Shown piece by piece: positions 45,790 through 54,193 of a DNA stretch of 64,000 bases. A program made the position numbers and the translations under genes. This stretch comes from Pseudomonas sp. LS-2 (GTDB taxonomy: Bacteria > Pseudomonadota > Gammaproteobacteria > Pseudomonadales > Pseudomonadaceae): assembly GCF_003605735.1 (NCBI RefSeq), contig NZ_QXTJ01000040.1:163789-227788 (forward strand). The letters are read 5' to 3'. Numbering within the stretch: position 1 is the first letter of the stretch; every line of letters starts with the position of its first letter. Under the pieces are notes generated by a model. The model was not told the DNA's origin. It ran no database searches and saw only the letters and a program-made list of their open reading frames with translations.

Positions 45790-46032
45790 ATGAACCAGGC
45801 CAGCAAACGTCACATGGCAGAAGTCTTCCAGGCACTGAACTCGCTTCGCATTGCAGTCGGTGACCTGGAGCAGATCGAGCTTGCGCGGATTGAGCCCTTG
45901 GAGGGCCAGCAGACTGTTGACTCCCGTCAGTCCCTCGCTCAGTGCTTCCTAAACCTGCATAGCGCCATAGCAGACATTGAGGCCACCCTGGCTACCATCG
46001 GCGAAGCTACGGGCGAAACGGGGAAGCTTTGA
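45790..46032 (+). CDS. small helical protein, 80 aa
   Basis: The ATG at 45790 has GGAG five bases upstream. The product is acidic and consists of two predicted helices (MAEVFQALNSLRIAVGDLEQ and AQCFLNLHSAIADIEATLAT), probably a helical hairpin. No family known to me. The gene lies about 120 bases after the OBAP-like gene, in the same direction. Confidence 0.55.
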   Translation: MNQASKRHMAEVFQALNSLRIAVGDLEQIELARIEPLEGQQTVDSRQSLAQCFLNLHSAIADIEATLATIGEATGETGKL

Positions 46033-46039
46033 CCCCTGA

Positions 46040-46077
46040 GATCGATGGTGAATTGACCCCGTCACGCACCATCGATC
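46040..46077. other. perfect 11-bp inverted repeat after the small gene
   Basis: GATCGATGGTG at 46040-46050 pairs with CACCATCGATC at 46067-46077 across a 16-base loop. There is no T run after it, so it is at best a weak terminator. The remaining gap to 46324 holds no gene I can support. Confidence 0.55.
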
Positions 46078-46324
46078 GGGCATCTTCCGCGCCCGGTTCC
46101 CAAAACCTATCGCCGGCTTTTCTCCCGAGCAATGAAATGCCGGGCACCTCCCGATCTCACCTTCATTTGAGTGAATGTCCGGCGGCTTGCAACCCGATTG
46201 TGCAGGTTGAATCCGGATGCATTGTCGGCCCGCCATTCGGCGCTGCCGCTCAGCAAACTCCATGGAATTTATTCCTTATGCAGCCCCTCTGACCCGTATA
46301 TCAAGAATAGTCAGTGGTACGTAT

Positions 46325-47680
46325 ATGACCGTTTTACGCCAAATTGCACTGCACTCTGCCCTATCGCACTCCGACTCCAATACTGCGCGGTCTGTCTATC
46401 AAGAAGCTCTGAATGGGCCTCACGCCGCAGGCGAGTCTGATCTCAGGATGTTTCTGGAGACTCATCTGGCGGCCGTAGCGGATGCGGACTGCGAACTTCC
46501 AGCCAACGTGACGGAGTGGACGCCTTGGGTGGCTGAGCATGCCCGTAAGGTGGGAGAAGATTACGCCAGCTATCTGGAGGAGCGTCACGCAGGCGCCCCC
46601 CGGAGGTTCTTCACCAACAAAGCGCACGCCCTCTATTTCCTGCAGCACGTAGCGCCCAGCAAGCTGGTGGACGGCGCTTGGCTATTCAGCGCGCTGAATC
46701 ATCCATCAGACTGGCGATATCACGACCTCATCCGTACTTATCTTGAAGAGCTGGGTGATGGCGATGCTGCGCTGAACCATGTCGTGCTCTACCGCAAGCT
46801 TCTGGTCGAGCACGACTGCGCTCCCGACCAGCCGCTACCCGACGACCGATACATTCAAGGTTCATTGCAGCTTGCTCTGGGGCATCTCGGGGAGGAATTT
46901 CTGCCAGAGGTGATCGGCTATAACCTCGGCTATGAGCAACTGCCGCTTCACTTGCTGATCACCGCATTCGAGCTCAATGAGCTCGGCATTGATCCCTACT
47001 ACTTCACTCTCCATGTGACCATCGACAACGCCAGTTCGGGCCATGCCAAGAAGGCTGTTGAGACGGTGAGCCAATTCTTGAATACGGCAGACGAACCCGA
47101 GAAATTTCTGGGCCGGCTGCGCGATGGCTACAAGCTGAACGACTTGGGCGCCAGCACGGTTTCAGTCATCAAATCCTTTGATCTTGAGCAAGAGCTTGTC
47201 GCCATGCTGGAGGCCAAGCGCTCGTTCGGCCAGCACATGCATTCGGACTACTGCCGTCTGGAAGGAAAAACCGTCAACGAATGGCTCGCTACCCCTGGAC
47301 AGAGCCGACAGTTCCTGTCGGCGCTCGAGAATAAAGGATGGATCAAGCGAGATCAGGATCCAGCGTTGAGTCGATTCTGGCAGCTTATCGATGGGCCTGG
47401 CGCAGTAATGTTTGGGGTCTTCAATGGCTACGAAAAACAGCTGATCAAGGACTGGATAAGTGGAGCCTGGCAAGAGAATGATGCCGGCGATCAGCCTTTC
47501 CGAGCGCGCTTCCGCCGTCGTCCTGCCGCACAGCCTGCGGCAGCCCCCATACAGGCGCCTGCCCCGAGTTCGTTGGCGGAATTAGTTGACCTCATCTCCC
47601 CTGCTAAACATCACACCCCTGATGGCCTGAATGCCACGAAAACCTACAGCAGCCGATTTGCCCAAGGACTCCTGCGATGA
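46325..47680 (+). CDS. iron-containing redox enzyme family protein (haem-oxygenase-like fold)
   Basis: A 451-residue protein. The ATG at 46325 is taken because the open frame before it looks non-coding; the binding site is weak. The central part, HHDLIRTYLEELGDGDAALN-type helices and later LHVTIDNASSGHAKKAVE, contains spaced His and Glu residues that in this family (haem-oxygenase-like, HDO) hold a di-iron centre. The fold and several ligands are visible, but I cannot place all of them. The C-terminus (PAAQPAAAPIQAPAPSSL) is a disordered linker, then a short helix. It overlaps the methyltransferase gene by four bases, so the two are coupled. Confidence 0.7.
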   Translation: MTVLRQIALHSALSHSDSNTARSVYQEALNGPHAAGESDLRMFLETHLAAVADADCELPANVTEWTPWVAEHARKVGEDYASYLEERHAGAPRRFFTNKAHALYFLQHVAPSKLVDGAWLFSALNHPSDWRYHDLIRTYLEELGDGDAALNHVVLYRKLLVEHDCAPDQPLPDDRYIQGSLQLALGHLGEEFLPEVIGYNLGYEQLPLHLLITAFELNELGIDPYYFTLHVTIDNASSGHAKKAVETVSQFLNTADEPEKFLGRLRDGYKLNDLGASTVSVIKSFDLEQELVAMLEAKRSFGQHMHSDYCRLEGKTVNEWLATPGQSRQFLSALENKGWIKRDQDPALSRFWQLIDGPGAVMFGVFNGYEKQLIKDWISGAWQENDAGDQPFRARFRRRPAAQPAAAPIQAPAPSSLAELVDLISPAKHHTPDGLNATKTYSSRFAQGLLR

Positions 47681-48663
47681 ATATTCAGCATGCCCCTGCC
47701 TTGCCCTCAGACGATATGACTGCACCCGAGAAGTCCTATGACCTGGCGTTGCTTCAGTTGGGTCGTCGGCTGCAAGCGGACGGGTACAGGTTCACCACTG
47801 TCACCCCGCTTACCCATCAAAGAAACAACGCTCGCGACGAAAATCGTAAAGCGAAAAGCCTGCGGGATGTCTTTGGATGGAATCGGCCGTTTGAAAGCGA
47901 ACTCCTTCCTGAAGTCGAACTGGAAGCCTTGCTTGGCAGCGGCATTTTGCGTGCGCACGCAGGTCTCTGGATCAGCGAGGTGCGGTGGTCAAGTCTGCAA
48001 GACCTGCTATTCGTTCATTCAAGCTTCCCGACCGTCGCTCACGACTCAGTCTTCTTCGGGCCTGATACCTACCGTTTCGCTCAGGCGATAGAGGAGCATC
48101 TTCGCACCTCTTCTCATCCCATCAGGACGGCCGCGGATATCGGATCAGGAAGCGGTGTGGGGGCGATTCTGATTGGCCGAGCTCGGCGGGATGCGCAGGT
48201 TCTTGCACTGGACATCAATCCCACTGCATTGCGATATACCGCTGTGAATGCGGCACTCGCCGGCACTGAGAACGTGTCCGCGTGGCATAGCGATATTCTG
48301 GCCAGCGCCTCTGGCGAGTTCGATCTGATCGTCGCCAATCCTCCCTACATGCAGGACACCCAACAACGTGCCTATCGCCACGGCGGCGAGCGACTAGGTT
48401 CCGAGTTGTCCGTTCGCATCGTGGGCCAGGCCGTCCAGCGTCTGGCGATTGGAGGCACCCTCCTGCTGTACACCGGAGCGCCGTCCGTTAACGGAGTAGA
48501 CCTGTTCTTAGAGCGCGCGCGCGAGCTCGTCGACATTCCTGGCATGGCATGGTCGTACAAAGAAATGGACCCGGACGTGTTCGGTGAAGAGCTGGAGACA
48601 CCTAATTACGCAGAAGCGGAACGGATCGCGGCGGTAGTGCTGACGGTGACGAGAACGCGGTGA
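47677..48663 (+). CDS. class I SAM-dependent methyltransferase (HemK/PrmC-like)
   Basis: A 328-residue protein. The SAM-binding motif is ADIGSGSGVGAILIG (residue about 155), followed by ALDINPTALRYTAVNAA, and the catalytic motif is IVANPPYM (N-P-P-Y). This N-P-P-Y set is typical of N5-glutamine or N6-adenine methyltransferases such as HemK/PrmC. The first 140 residues are a separate helical part. It forms a two-gene operon with the redox enzyme, a pairing that suggests a biosynthetic pathway. Confidence 0.82.
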   Translation: MNIQHAPALPSDDMTAPEKSYDLALLQLGRRLQADGYRFTTVTPLTHQRNNARDENRKAKSLRDVFGWNRPFESELLPEVELEALLGSGILRAHAGLWISEVRWSSLQDLLFVHSSFPTVAHDSVFFGPDTYRFAQAIEEHLRTSSHPIRTAADIGSGSGVGAILIGRARRDAQVLALDINPTALRYTAVNAALAGTENVSAWHSDILASASGEFDLIVANPPYMQDTQQRAYRHGGERLGSELSVRIVGQAVQRLAIGGTLLLYTGAPSVNGVDLFLERARELVDIPGMAWSYKEMDPDVFGEELETPNYAEAERIAAVVLTVTRTR

Positions 48664-48810
48664 TGACGTCAAGTGTGACGGCCCGGCCGTGTTGTTCATT
48701 TGGCGCATAAAAGTCGAACAAAATTCGCCTCTGCTGGTCGATGCTTTCGAGAGGCGAACGAGGTACCAGCGACCTCGGTGAATACGTAAGAAGGGGACGA
48801 GGAGTGAACC

Positions 48811-49047
48811 ATGGGAATGTTCACCGCAGATTTACCTGACGTCGTTCGACAGCAGGCCAACAAAATTCTCCATGAGATCGAAACCTCAGGGTCAATGATT
48901 GCCGCCGTTAAAAACAGTGCGCGAGCAAACGGGTTTGTTCTAGGACTGCAATGTGCAAATCTTCCGGCTGCGCATTGCGAAGACCTTGCTGACCTCTTTG
49001 ACAGCGCGACGGAGAAGACACTCAGAGCGCTGGCGCTGGGAAGGTAG
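48811..49047 (+). CDS. small helical protein, 78 aa
   Basis: The ATG has GAGGAG upstream. The product is all-helical and begins MGMFTADLPDVVRQQANKIL. It recalls short Pseudomonas proteins of the DUF6124/DUF3077 kind that carry a helical hairpin with a conserved Cys-Ala, but I cannot confirm the family. It lies after the methyltransferase gene with a 147-base gap. Confidence 0.5.
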   Translation: MGMFTADLPDVVRQQANKILHEIETSGSMIAAVKNSARANGFVLGLQCANLPAAHCEDLADLFDSATEKTLRALALGR

Positions 49048-49075
49048 GATTGGCCATAACGGGATGCTGACCGCG

Positions 49076-49504
49076 ATGAAAACCTTTCTGTTATTTGCAG
49101 CAGCGATGTCATTACCTGGATGCGCGCCGGCGATGAGTACGGACTCGCAGACAGAACGGCTGCTCCCCCAGGCGCCCGCAGATCTCGGGCGAAACCTTGA
49201 TGGCCAGGTCATTATCGCTAACCGACTCTCGAATTCCGAATGTGAGGCCGTGGTTTCACTGGACGGCCAGGCGGGAACGGTTTTGCAGCAAGGGAAAGCA
49301 GCCCATTTCCACGTCACCTTTGATAGCCACAACATAAGCGTGCGCCTTGAACCGGCGTGCTCACTCCCTCCTCCTCCCGAGCTGACGCTCACCGTCAAGA
49401 CGGGTGACGCTACATTGCTCGGGATCGATGAAGCGGGCGTTCACACGCTATCGTTCACCGAAGAGAGTTTCAGCGACATGGGCCAGCACCCTCAGGTCGA
49501 ATAG
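49076..49504 (+). CDS. putative lipoprotein
   Basis: A 142-residue protein from the ATG at 49076; an alternative ATG is at 49064. The signal peptide MKTFLLFAAAMSLPGC ends in a lipobox (L-P-G-C), so it is probably anchored in the outer membrane. The mature part looks like a small beta-sandwich (VIIANRLSNSECEAVVSLDG, HVTFDSHNISVRLEPAC) with three cysteines, two of which may pair. Function unknown. Confidence 0.68.
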   Translation: MKTFLLFAAAMSLPGCAPAMSTDSQTERLLPQAPADLGRNLDGQVIIANRLSNSECEAVVSLDGQAGTVLQQGKAAHFHVTFDSHNISVRLEPACSLPPPPELTLTVKTGDATLLGIDEAGVHTLSFTEESFSDMGQHPQVE

Positions 49505-49637
49505 GGCTGCAACCCAGGTGCAGGTGCCAATCCAGATGGGAGTGGCATGTGGGAGGTCGCCCGATATCGCCCCCTTCCGTGATGGCATCCCTTCCCCGAG
49601 CGCTCCCCTTCAATCGTCGGACTCACTGCTTGTGGAA

Positions 49638-49666
49638 GGGAAAGGCGTTCAAAGAACGCCTTTCCC
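49638..49666. terminator. hairpin between convergent genes
   Basis: GGGAAAGGCGTTC and GAACGCCTTTCCC form a perfect 13-bp stem with a three-base AAA loop. It lies between the end of the lipoprotein gene and the end of the leftward glgX gene, so it could terminate both. The T run is inside the stem rather than after it; the strength is therefore uncertain. Confidence 0.65.
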
Positions 49667-49710
49667 CGCATGGCGCGTCAGAGCCTGGTCGGTCGCATGC
49701 CCGCCCCAGC

Positions 49711-51900
49711 TTATTTCTGCTCGTGCTGCTTGCGCTTTTTAGAACGGGTTTTTTCCAGCTCGAAAAGCAGCACTGATCTGCCCGTGACCTGGTATTCATG
49801 GCCAAAGGTAAAGCCTTCACCTGGATCAAAGTCCGACTGATTAGTGTCGAGCTGCAGCGTCCACTTCTGGCCTTGAGGCACTTCAGGCAGTGTGAAACTC
49901 ACGACGTCATGGTGAGCATTCACGATCACCAGCAGAGAGTGGTCAACGCCTGCTTTCCGAATGCCACTGGTCTGCGTGCGGCCGTCCAACAAGATGCCCA
50001 TACAGCGATTACTGCCGTCCTGCCATTGCTCGATTCCCATCTCCGAACCGTTAGGCTGGATCCAGCTGACATCTTTGACGCCCAGGCTTTCATCGTATTC
50101 GCCGGTGAAGAACCGGTTGCGGCGTAACAGTGGATAGCGGTTACGAAGCTCGATCAGATACCGCACGAACTCTTGCAGCTCGGCGCTCTTTTCGCTGATG
50201 TCCCAGTCCACCCAGCCTATTTCGCTGTCTTGGCAGTAGGCGTTGTTACTGCCGCCCTGGGTGCGCGCGAACTCATCGCCCGCGAGCAGCATCGGGGTGC
50301 CTTGGGACAGAAATAAGGTGGACAACAGGTTACGCATTTGGCGGTAGCGAAGTTCAACGATGGCGGGATCGTCCGTGGGCCCTTCTACTCCGCAATTCCA
50401 GGATTTATTGTCGGAGTGTCCATCCCGGTTTTCTTCCCCGTTGGCCTCGTTGTGCTTTTCGTTGTAAGAGACCAGATCATTCAACGTGAAGCCATCGTGG
50501 GCCGTGATGAAATTGACCGATGAGGCAGGCTTGCGACCACGTCGATTGAATTGATCTCCCGAGCCCAGGAATATCTTGGCGAAATTGCCAAGCATGTCGT
50601 CGTCGCCCTTCCAGAACGCGCGGGAAATGTCCCGGAACTTGTCGTTCCACTCCATCCAGCCTGGCGGGAAGTTACCGACCTGGTAACCGCCCGGACCACA
50701 GTCCCAAGGCTCCGCAACGAGTTTGACCTTTGCCAGTACGGGGTCCTGACGGCAGGCGTCCAGGAAGCCACCCCCTTCACTGAAGCCCTCGGGTTCGCGC
50801 CCCAGAATGGTGGCCAAGTCAAAGCGGAAGCCATCTACACCCATCTCGGAACTCCAATAGCGCAGGGAGTCCGTCACCATTTGAAGCACGCACGGGTGAC
50901 TCATGTTAAGCGTATTGCCAGTGCCAGTATCGTTGATGTAGTAACGCGCATTATCTGGCATCAACCGGTAGTAATTGGCGTTGTCGATCCCTTTGAGCGA
51001 AAGCGTCGGCCCCATCTCGTTACCCTCGGCGGTGTGGTTGTAAACCACATCGAGAATCACCTCCAGACCCGCTTTGTGAAACCGCGACACCATGACCTTG
51101 AATTCACTGATGGAAGATCCCGCCATGTAGCGAGCGTGAGGCGCAAAGAATCCCAGGGTGTTGTAGCCCCAGAAATTACGGAGCCCCTTCTCCAAGAGGT
51201 GATTGTCGTCCAGGAAGTAGTGCACCGGCATCAACTCTACCGAGGTCACGCCCAACGAGCGGATGTATTCAGTGACATCGTTATGATGAAACGCAGCGAA
51301 TGTCCCCCGCTCTGCCTCGCGCACCGCTGGATGGCGCATGGTGAAACCACGAACGTGGGTTTCGTAATAGATGGTTTTCTCCCATGGCACGTTGGGCTTG
51401 GTGGTAGTGCCCCAGGTGAAGGCTGGATCGATCACCCGGCACCTGGGCATGAACGGAGCGCTGTCGCGCTCATCGAATGACAAGTCACCGTCCTCATGCC
51501 CGACGGTATAACCGAACAGCGCGTCATTCCATTCCAGTTCACCCCAGATCTGCTTGGCGTACGGGTCGATCAACAGTTTATTGGGGTTGAAGCGATGCCC
51601 ATTGGCCGGGTCATAGGGGCCATGTACCCGATACCCGTACAGTGTGCCTGGCCTGGCGTCCGGGAGGTAGCCATGCCAAATCTCATTAGTGAACTCGGGG
51701 AGCGCTATACGCTCGATCTCCTCATTAGTGTCGGCGTCGAAAAGGCACAGCTCTACTTTCGTTGCATTCGCCGAGAAGATCGCGAAGTTGACGCCTGAAC
51801 CGTCCCATGTCGCCCCTAGTGGATATGGCAGTCCTTCGCTCACGCGGCTGACTTGTGTTCCTCGGGTCAATGCACTGTCGCTCTTTGGTTGATCAGTCAT
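49711..51900 (-). CDS. glgX: glycogen debranching enzyme
   Basis: A 729-residue GH13 enzyme. A carbohydrate-binding module comes first (YPLGATWDGSGVNFAIFSAN), then the (beta/alpha)8 barrel: VVYNHTAEG, VDGFRFDLA (catalytic Asp) and VAEPWD (catalytic Glu), with FITAHDGF after them. It hydrolyses alpha-1,6 bonds of limit dextrins in glycogen or trehalose-related metabolism. The ATG at 51900 has GGAG nine bases upstream; a TTG two codons earlier is less likely. In Pseudomonas it normally lies in an osmotic-stress region, as here. Confidence 0.9.
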   Translation of the reverse strand: MTDQPKSDSALTRGTQVSRVSEGLPYPLGATWDGSGVNFAIFSANATKVELCLFDADTNEEIERIALPEFTNEIWHGYLPDARPGTLYGYRVHGPYDPANGHRFNPNKLLIDPYAKQIWGELEWNDALFGYTVGHEDGDLSFDERDSAPFMPRCRVIDPAFTWGTTTKPNVPWEKTIYYETHVRGFTMRHPAVREAERGTFAAFHHNDVTEYIRSLGVTSVELMPVHYFLDDNHLLEKGLRNFWGYNTLGFFAPHARYMAGSSISEFKVMVSRFHKAGLEVILDVVYNHTAEGNEMGPTLSLKGIDNANYYRLMPDNARYYINDTGTGNTLNMSHPCVLQMVTDSLRYWSSEMGVDGFRFDLATILGREPEGFSEGGGFLDACRQDPVLAKVKLVAEPWDCGPGGYQVGNFPPGWMEWNDKFRDISRAFWKGDDDMLGNFAKIFLGSGDQFNRRGRKPASSVNFITAHDGFTLNDLVSYNEKHNEANGEENRDGHSDNKSWNCGVEGPTDDPAIVELRYRQMRNLLSTLFLSQGTPMLLAGDEFARTQGGSNNAYCQDSEIGWVDWDISEKSAELQEFVRYLIELRNRYPLLRRNRFFTGEYDESLGVKDVSWIQPNGSEMGIEQWQDGSNRCMGILLDGRTQTSGIRKAGVDHSLLVIVNAHHDVVSFTLPEVPQGQKWTLQLDTNQSDFDPGEGFTFGHEYQVTGRSVLLFELEKTRSKKRKQHEQK

Positions 51901-52229
51901 GATCAAACGCTCCGGAAAAAGGTTTGGGGCTAACTACTTAGGGGTGGATGACCAAAGACGGTCTATCGATAGAATCGAAGCGCGCGCAACAGTTCAGGCG
52001 ATTTTTGCCTCCAGAGCCCGAGGCGCCGTATGGCATCAGTTTTTATGCAATGAGCACAACCGGTCCTCATGCAATCTGCCCGATCAACCCGGTCGACCGC
52101 CGGCTCTCAGGCCCGACAGCTCAAGGGTTGCGAGCCATTACGGCCGTTGGCACGCCGCGTGCAAATCCCTCATGACAGCGCTGGCGACAGACCAGCGAGT
52201 CCCTACGTGTTTACCCGAGGAACCTGAAA
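51901..52229. other. intergenic stretch between divergent genes
   Basis: About 330 bases separating the leftward glgX gene from the rightward hemerythrin gene. No frame with a ribosome binding site is present. Both promoters must lie here; I cannot identify boxes with confidence. Confidence 0.4.
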
Positions 52230-52700
52230 ATGAACGCTATTGAATTGCTGAAAGCAGACCACGAGCGTGTCAAGTCGATCCTGACCCAACTGAGCGAATC
52301 GACCGAGCGCGGTTTAAAGAAACGTACCGACCTGCTGGCAAAGCTTGAAATGGAGATCACCCTCCACACCAAGCTTGAGGAGGAGATCCTGTATCCAGCA
52401 TTCAAAGAAGCGGGCGCCAAAGAGCAGGACATCATGTACTACGAGGCCAAGGAGGAACACCGCACGGTAGACTCACTGGTCCTGCCTGACCTCAAGAAAA
52501 CAGACCCTGGCACACCTGAGTTTTCCGGCCGTGTGAAGGTGGTCAAGGAACTCTTGGAACACCACATCGAGGAAGAAGAATCCGAGATGTTCCCACAGGC
52601 TCAAAAGCTTCTGGGAAAGGCCAAGCTGGAAGAGCTCGGTGCTCAGATGGAAGCGATGAAAACGGACTACAAGAAATCGCTGTCTGGCATGGCCGCCTAA
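52230..52700 (+). CDS. hemerythrin-domain protein
   Basis: A 156-residue four-helix protein. The metal-ligand pattern is visible: LLKADHERVKSIL (His), LHTKLEEEILYPAF (His, Glu), KEEHRTVDSL (His) and LEHHIEEEESEMFP (His, Glu). Hemerythrin-like proteins bind O2, NO or store/sense iron with a non-haem di-iron centre; in bacteria they often protect against oxidative or nitrosative stress. The ATG has CGAGGAA upstream. A clear terminator follows, so the gene is probably monocistronic. Confidence 0.85.
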   Translation: MNAIELLKADHERVKSILTQLSESTERGLKKRTDLLAKLEMEITLHTKLEEEILYPAFKEAGAKEQDIMYYEAKEEHRTVDSLVLPDLKKTDPGTPEFSGRVKVVKELLEHHIEEEESEMFPQAQKLLGKAKLEELGAQMEAMKTDYKKSLSGMAA

Positions 52701-52756
52701 CGCATTACCCATAGCGGCCTGAACAAACACCAGGCCCATTCCGGGTTGATTCTTAC

Positions 52757-52792
52757 GCCGCCCTGTTGCATTGAGCGCACAGGGCGGCTTTT
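52757..52792 (+). terminator. rho-independent terminator of the hemerythrin gene
   Basis: GCCGCCCTGT and ACAGGGCGGC form a perfect 10-bp stem with a 12-base loop, followed by TTTTA. It lies 56 bases after the hemerythrin stop codon on the same strand. Confidence 0.88.
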
Positions 52793-52994
52793 ATCACTTC
52801 AGGATATCCCGCGCCAAGAACGCTCATCCCAGGGCAATCGCCAATCAGCCTCTCCACAACAAAGGGTGAGAGCCCTAAGCCCCAACGGATACCCGCTGAA
52901 CGCTCTCTGAGTGGCGTCGTCCTTAGTCTGAAAACTGCCCATTCAGCACCAAAACTTGCTAAGGTGTCGCCGGTTTTTTTTCAGTGAAGTCAAC

Positions 52995-53459
52995 ATGCTT
53001 AAACCCATTCTTCTTGTCGAAGACAACCCTAATGACCTGGAGCTGACACTGGTTGCGCTTGAGCGCAGTCAGTTAGCGAATGAGGTGGTGATAGTCCGGG
53101 ATGGCGCAGAGGCGCTCGACTATCTGTTTCGACGCGGTGCCTACGCCGAACGGGCAGAGGGAAACCCGGCCATCGTACTGCTGGACTTGAAACTGCCTCG
53201 CGTCAATGGGCTTGAGGTGCTCAAGGAGATCCGCAACGCCGACGACCTGCGCAGCATTCCAGTGGCCATGCTCACAGGATCCAGAGAGGAACCAGACCTG
53301 ATTCGCGCTTACGAATTGGGCGTCAATTCGTATGTAGTGAAGCCCGTCGAATTCAAGGATTTCGTGAAAGCGGTGTCGGAGCTGGGCATCTTCTGGGCAG
53401 TTTTAAACGAGCCGCCTCCCGGTTCGGCGCGTGTTCTCGTGCGTCCCAAAAGCGATTGA
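52995..53459 (+). CDS. single-domain response regulator (Rcp1-like)
   Basis: A 154-residue receiver domain with no output domain. ILLVEDNPNDLEL carries the acidic pair, IVLLDLKLPRVNG holds the phospho-acceptor Asp, MLTGS the conserved Thr, and VVKPVEF the Lys. Its extended C-terminus and LFRRGAY element are typical of regulators that pair with phytochrome or other hybrid kinases (Rcp1 type). No kinase gene is adjacent. The start is the ATG at 52995; the longer frame has no site. Confidence 0.85.
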   Translation: MLKPILLVEDNPNDLELTLVALERSQLANEVVIVRDGAEALDYLFRRGAYAERAEGNPAIVLLDLKLPRVNGLEVLKEIRNADDLRSIPVAMLTGSREEPDLIRAYELGVNSYVVKPVEFKDFVKAVSELGIFWAVLNEPPPGSARVLVRPKSD

Positions 53460-53616
53460 TCCAGCGGCCAGTCAAGGCACGGCATCCTCACCGAGCCATC
53501 TTCTTGCGACACGCCCTGCGCTGGCGTCGGGAGGACTGGATGGAACGACGACCGCATTCGTGGCTCCGATAGGTGGTGAACAGCATCTACGCCTATCAGC
53601 TCGACAGGAGAACTCA

Positions 53617-53796
53617 ATGGCGGTCATCGTTACGAAACTCGAAGGTGAACTTATTCCGGAAGACCTGCGCACAGAGCAACTGGAGCAGGTCTTCAAGGTC
53701 ACCGATGACGAAGGAAACGCTCACTATGTCGAAAGTGACGAGGAGGCAGCAAAGCTGGCAGTTGATTTAAGCGAGCAGTCCAGGAACAGCAGCTAG
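53617..53796 (+). CDS. small acidic protein, 59 aa
   Basis: The ATG at 53617 has AGGAG nine bases upstream, which fixes the start. The product (MAVIVTKLEGELIPEDLRTE, ending SEQSRNSS) is acidic with one predicted helix and no known family to me. A hairpin terminator follows about 135 bases later. Confidence 0.55.
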   Translation: MAVIVTKLEGELIPEDLRTEQLEQVFKVTDDEGNAHYVESDEEAAKLAVDLSEQSRNSS

Positions 53797-53872
53797 CACC
53801 CTACCCGCTTCCCGTTCACCCCTCCTGCAGAAGCTGCGCATGCAGTGACACACAAGCGCCCCCTTTCAGAGC

Positions 53873-53917
53873 GCAACAATCTCGAAAGCAACAATCTCGA
53901 GTGCAACAATCTCGGAG
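53873..53917. repeat. three 15-bp tandem repeats before a terminator
   Basis: Units at 53873-53887, 53888-53902 and 53903-53917 share GCAACAATCTCG plus three variable bases. A decayed fourth (CAAACAATCGAAG) follows directly. The run sits between the 59-residue gene and its terminator hairpin. Confidence 0.85.
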
Positions 53918-53931
53918 TCAAACAATCGAAG

Positions 53932-53962
53932 TCCTGCTGCAGTCAATGTGCAGCAGGATTTT
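53932..53962 (+). terminator. rho-independent terminator
   Basis: TCCTGCTGCA and TGCAGCAGGA form a perfect 10-bp stem with a 7-base loop, then TTTT. It ends the transcript of the 59-residue gene. The rest of the gap up to 54193 has no gene I can support. Confidence 0.85.
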
Positions 53963-54193
53963 CGTGCCCCTCGTAAAAATCATTCAGGCGCTCAGCCATT
54001 TCCAAGGCGGGCCTTCGATCCAGGCGTTGATCGGATCGAGCGATCACGCTGCAGGGCTATCCTCTAGCGAATATCTCATCGATGTGGGACGGCGCTTGGA
54101 ATACTCGTACAAACCAGCAACAATATCTGCCACTGCAATTTGATGTGTTGCTTGGACTTAATGCGCTGGCTTGGATCAGCAGAGGACTCAGTT

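Noticed and set aside
50551..51480. A 309-codon plus-strand frame inside glgX
   Set aside because: The minus strand carries all glycogen-debranching motifs; the opposite frame has no start site.
53873..53917. CRISPR-type repeats at 53.9 kb
   Set aside because: Tandem 15-bp units with no spacer.
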